In this document: positions 59,899 to 64,000 of the stretch, piece by piece | Layout: every line of letters begins with the position of its first letter | Position numbering within the stretch: the first letter of the stretch is position 1 | NCBI RefSeq assembly: GCF_038502225.1 | Contig: NC_091325.1 | Span: 33,304,981-33,368,980, forward strand | Source of the DNA: Cherax quadricarinatus | Lineage: Eukaryota; Arthropoda; Malacostraca; Decapoda; Parastacidae | Reading direction: 5' to 3' | Length of the DNA stretch: 64,000 nucleotides | Position numbers and translations under genes: made by a program | Notes under the pieces: generated by a model | The model's database searches: none | The model's input: only the letters and a program-made list of their open reading frames with translations | Told to the model about the DNA's origin: nothing

Positions 59899-62527
59899 TC
59901 TTAACCATCACTATACCATGCATGTCAACCATCACTATACCATACATGTCAACCATCACTATACCATACATGTCAACCATCACTATACCATGCATGTCAA
60001 CCATCACTATACCATACATGTCAACCATCACTATACCATGCATGTCAACCATCACTATACCATACATGTCAACCATCACTATACCATGCATGTCAACCAT
60101 CACTATACCATACATGTCAACCATCACTATACCATGCATGTCAACCATCACTATACCATACATGTCAACCATCACTATACCATGCATGTCAACCATCACT
60201 ATACCATACATGTCAACCATCACTATACCATGCATGTCAATCATCACTATACGATACATGTCAACCATCACTATACGATACATGTCAACCATCACTATAC
60301 CATACATGTCAACCATCACTATACCATGCATGTCAATCATCACTATACGATACATGTCAATCATCACTATACGATACATGTCAACCATCACTATACCATA
60401 CATGTCAACCATCACTATACCATGCATGTCAATCATCACTATACGATACATGTCAATCATCACTATACCATACATGTCAACCATCACTATACCATGCATG
60501 TCAACCATCACTATACCATACATGTCAACCATCACTATACCATGCATGTCAATCATCACTATACGATACATGTCAATCATCACTATACGATACATGTCAA
60601 TCATCACTATACCATGCATGTCAACCATCACTATACCATGCAAGTCAACCATCACTATACCATGCAAGTCAACCATCACTGTGCCATGCATGTCAACCAT
60701 CACTATAACATGCATGTCAACCATCACTATACCATGCATGTCAACCATCACTATACCATGCATGTCAACCATCACTATACCATGCAAGTCAACCATCACT
60801 GTGCCATGCATGTCAACCATCACTATACCATGCAAGTCAACCATCACTTTACCATGCATGTCAACCATCACTATACCATACATGTCAACCATCACTATAC
60901 CATGCATGTCAACCATCACTATACCATGCAAGTCAACCATCACTTTACCATGCATGTCAACCATCACTATACCATGCATGTCAACCATCACTGTGCCATG
61001 CATGTCAACCATCACTATACCATACATGTCAACCATCACTATACCATGCATGTCAACCATCACTATACCATGCAAGTCAACCATCACTTTACCATGCATG
61101 TCAACCATCACTATACCATGCATGTCAACCATCACTGTGCCATGCATGTCAACCATCACTATACCATACATGTCAACCATCACTATACCATGCATGTCAA
61201 CCATCACTATACCATGCATGTCAACCATCACTATACCATGCATGTCAACCATCACTATACCATGCATGTCAACCATCACTATACCATGCATGTCAACCAT
61301 CACTGTGCCATGCATGTCAACCATCACTATACCATACATGTCAACCATCACTATACCATGCATGTCAACCATCACTATACCATGCATGTCAACCATCACT
61401 ATACCATGCATGTCAACCATCACTATACCATGCATGTCAACCATCACTATACCATACATGTCAACCATCACTATACCATGCATGTCAACCATCACTATAC
61501 CATGCAAGTCAACCATCACTGTGCCATGCATGTCAACCATCACTATACCATGCATGTCAACCATCACTATACCATGCAAGTCAACCATCACTTTACCATG
61601 CATGTCAACCATCACTATACCATGCATGTCAACCATCACTATACCATGCATGTCAACCATCACTGTGCCATGCATGTCAACCATCACTATACCATACATG
61701 TCAACCATCACTATACCATGCATGTCAACCATCACTATACCATGCATGTCAACCATCACTATACCATGCATGTCAACCATCACTATACCATGCATGTCAA
61801 CCATCACTATACCATACATGTCAACCATCACTATACCATACATATCAACCATCACTATACCATGCATGTCAACCATCACTTTACCATACATGTCAACCAT
61901 CACTATACCATGCAAGTCAACCATCACTGTGCCATGCATGTCAACCATCACTGTGCCATGCATGTCAACCATCACTGTGCCATGCATGTCAACCATCACT
62001 ATACCATGCATGTCAACCATCACTATACCATACATGTCAACCATCACTATACCATACATATCAACCATCACTATACCATGCATGTCAACCATCACTTTAC
62101 CATACATGTCAACCATCACTATACCATGCATGTCAACCATCACTATACCATGCATGTCAACCATCACTGTGCCATGCATGTCAACCATCACTTTACCATA
62201 CATGTCAACCATCACTATACCATGCATGTCAACCATCACTGTGCCATACATGTCAACCATCACTATACCATGCATGTCAAACATCACTATACCATACATG
62301 TCAACCATCACTATACCATACATGTCAACCATCACTATACCATACATGTCAACCATCACTATACCATACATGTCAACCATCACTATACCATACATGTCAA
62401 CCATCACTATACCATACATGTCAACCATCACTATACCATACATGTCAACCATCACTATACCATACATGTCATCCATCACTATACCATACATGTCAACCAT
62501 CACTATACCATACATGTCATCCATCAC
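59899..62527. repeat. 24-bp minisatellite
   Basis: About 110 copies of AACCATCACTATACCATGCA followed by TGTC, with variants CATACATG, CATGCAAG, ACTGTGCC and ACTTTACC. At the start (59,915-60,240) GCATG and ACATG units alternate strictly, giving a 48-bp higher-order unit. Toward the end (62,280-62,520) only ACATG units occur. All three plus frames and one minus frame stay open because 24 is a multiple of three, including a 1,274-residue run. Not a gene. Confidence 0.97.
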
Positions 62528-62830
62528 AATGAAACACCCTCCATCTCTCTCCTCACAACATCCTACATCACATTCACCACATCACATCGTTCATCTCAAC
62601 CATCGAGACATTTTCCACATCAATCACAACACAATGTTCTCATCTCAGCCTCAGCAACATTCTCCATCTCAACCATCACAACACAACATTCTCCATCTCA
62701 ACCATCACAACACAACATTCTCCATCTCAACCATCACAACACAACATTCTCCATCTCAACCATCACAACACAACATTCTCCATCACTACCCTCACGGCAC
62801 AACATCAACCACCTCAACCATCTAATGTAT
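62528..62830. repeat. 29-bp minisatellite, first block
   Basis: Four to five clear copies of CTCCATCTCAACCATCACAA plus CACAACATT (62,649-62,790), with diverged copies on both sides. Confidence 0.9.
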
Positions 62831-63010
62831 CTTATCTATCACGACATAAAATCTTTCATCTCAAACAACACAACCGTCTCCAGCAAAAATAATACAACAC
62901 TCTCAGCTTCAACTATCACAATACAACATATTCATTCGCTCCACAACACATTCTTCATCTTCTCAAAGAAATCATCCCTTATCTTAAACACATCCTGTAT
63001 GTCAGTCAAC

Positions 63011-63320
63011 ACAACATCCTTCATCTCTTCCACCACAAGGCAACATCCTTCATCTCAACCACCACAAGACAACATCCTTCATCTCAACCACCACAAGGCA
63101 ACATCCTTCATCTCAACCACCACAAGGCAACATCCTTCATCTCAACCACCACAAGACAACATCCTTCATCTCAACCACCACAAGACAACATCCTTCATCT
63201 CAACCACCACAAGACAACATCCTTCATCTCAACCACCACAAGACAACATCCTTCATCTCAACCACCACAAGACAACATCCTTCATCTCAACCACCACAAG
63301 ACAACATCCTTCATCTCTAC
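63011..63320. repeat. 29-bp minisatellite, second block
   Basis: About ten copies of TCCTTCATCTCAACCACCAC plus AAGACAACA (or AAGGCAACA). Related to the first block and to the AACCATCA part of the 24-bp unit, so all three may come from one ancestral simple array. Confidence 0.93.
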
Positions 63321-63784
63321 ATCAACCTGTACAACATAGTCCTACGAAGTTCCTGGTGAAGTTAAGAAAATATTTATAAGAACGTCAAGCTATAGAAGAA
63401 AGCAGTAGCATGAACTGGTGATTTGTTTATTAACTAAATTTCACATGGTATTCCACTTGTACCTGGTACAAAGCCCATGAACTTACCTTCATAATGACTG
63501 CCACATATTCAATGAGAAGTTGGAGGATAAATAGTGCAGATGCTAACTGACATCACAACACTGAAAAATTAAACTTGTAATGAACATCTAATCTTGATTT
63601 CTTGGAGATCTGCGGTAAGCTTCCATAATTTGAATTCTAACCTGAAATCAATTCCAGTTTTCCATTAGTTCCTGAAGACATTTTGAGAAACATGGGTAAC
63701 AATATTATTTTATCCACCTATGTCAGGTCTCTCTTCTTGAGCTGTCTCCACCCCAACAGGTAGTTATCACCTCAAAATTGATGA
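63321..63784. other. Unique sequence, no gene seen
   Basis: No recognisable frame, RNA gene or repeat. Confidence 0.5.
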
Positions 63785-63990
63785 TGAGTATGACACATGT
63801 ACATCAGATGGGTGTCTTCAGTGTTTAAACGTTTTGCCTTCGTAGTAGGCTTCTTCAGTCAAATACAGAAGCAAAGATGATGTAATCAGTCCATGATCCT
63901 CGAGAAACTAGTCTTTGAGGTGGTCAGTCCCACAGCCTGGACGGACACCTTCAAATATCATACTCATCAACTTGTCGGTATTCAATATTT
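63785..63990 (-). mobile_element. Diverged hammerhead-family arm
   Basis: On minus: GGCTGTGGGACTGACCACCT, GGACTGATTACATCATC, then CUGAAGA (U7 changed), GCCU...AGGC, AAAA in place of GAAA, CGUUU, and CATCTGATGTACATGTGTCA. The outer end has CATCAACTTGTCGGTATTCA on plus. Old copy, core dead. Confidence 0.6.
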
Positions 63991-64000
63991 ACTCAAAACT

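Noticed and set aside
59555..63379. 1,274-residue plus-strand open frame and the long minus-strand frame over the 24-bp repeat
   Set aside because: All three plus frames and one minus frame are open because the unit is a multiple of three without stops. No other coding evidence.

Overview
The window is eukaryotic, non-coding and very rich in repeats. No intact host gene, rRNA or functional tRNA is visible. The mix of elements points to a decapod crustacean, possibly a crayfish: CR1-type LINEs with (CA)n tails, a LINE tail ending in runs of TTCTTATGT, a short inverted-repeat element with ends GTCGTGCCGAATATG, tRNA-derived SINEs, a Penelope-like element and very long AT/GT microsatellites. This assignment rests on remembered repeat families and was not checked by a search. 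There is one 100-N assembly gap (47,282-47,381).

Layout. 183-13,836 is a 36-bp minisatellite of nearly 14 kb. 14.86-18.2 kb holds a decayed CR1 LINE, a second CR1 tail and the C-terminal end of another LINE family. 20.06-23.4 kb holds a Penelope-like pseudogene, microsatellites, a MITE and SINEs. 23.6-32.6 kb is a series of broken LINEs (a family with a QQGDP-type RT, Jockey-like, CR1). 32,635-34,445 is a hAT-like transposon with an exact 8-bp target duplication. 35.1-40.8 kb holds more LINE fragments. 41,862-47,281 is a 30-bp minisatellite with an internal inversion. 47.4-52.2 kb holds LINE pieces, ribozyme-type repeats and a 44-bp minisatellite. 52.8-59.2 kb is a Tx1/L1-like LINE that lacks its RT core and carries nested insertions. 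59.6-63.3 kb holds a polypyrimidine tract and 24-bp and 29-bp minisatellites.

Most notable signal. A family of short repeats, seen at about 39.4, 47.9, 48.3, 51.2, 55.7, 56.2-58.3 and 63.8 kb, carries sequence that folds as a type I hammerhead ribozyme with a minimal helix III. At 56,163-58,057 five nearly identical 379-bp units stand in tandem, each with an intact CUGAUGA...GAAA core, followed by one inverted unit. Two other copies (39.4 and 55.7 kb) are near-perfect inverted dimers flanked by 11-13-bp direct repeats, and their core has a compensatory C3-G8 to U3-A8 change. A related motif sits at the ends of Penelope-like remnants. Together this looks like a retrozyme-like, non-autonomous, self-cleaving retroelement family, probably moved by Penelope-like or LINE machinery. 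Folding and cleavage are inferred from sequence only.

The long open frames over the minisatellites arise because the unit lengths (36, 30 and 24 bp) are multiples of three. They are not treated as genes.
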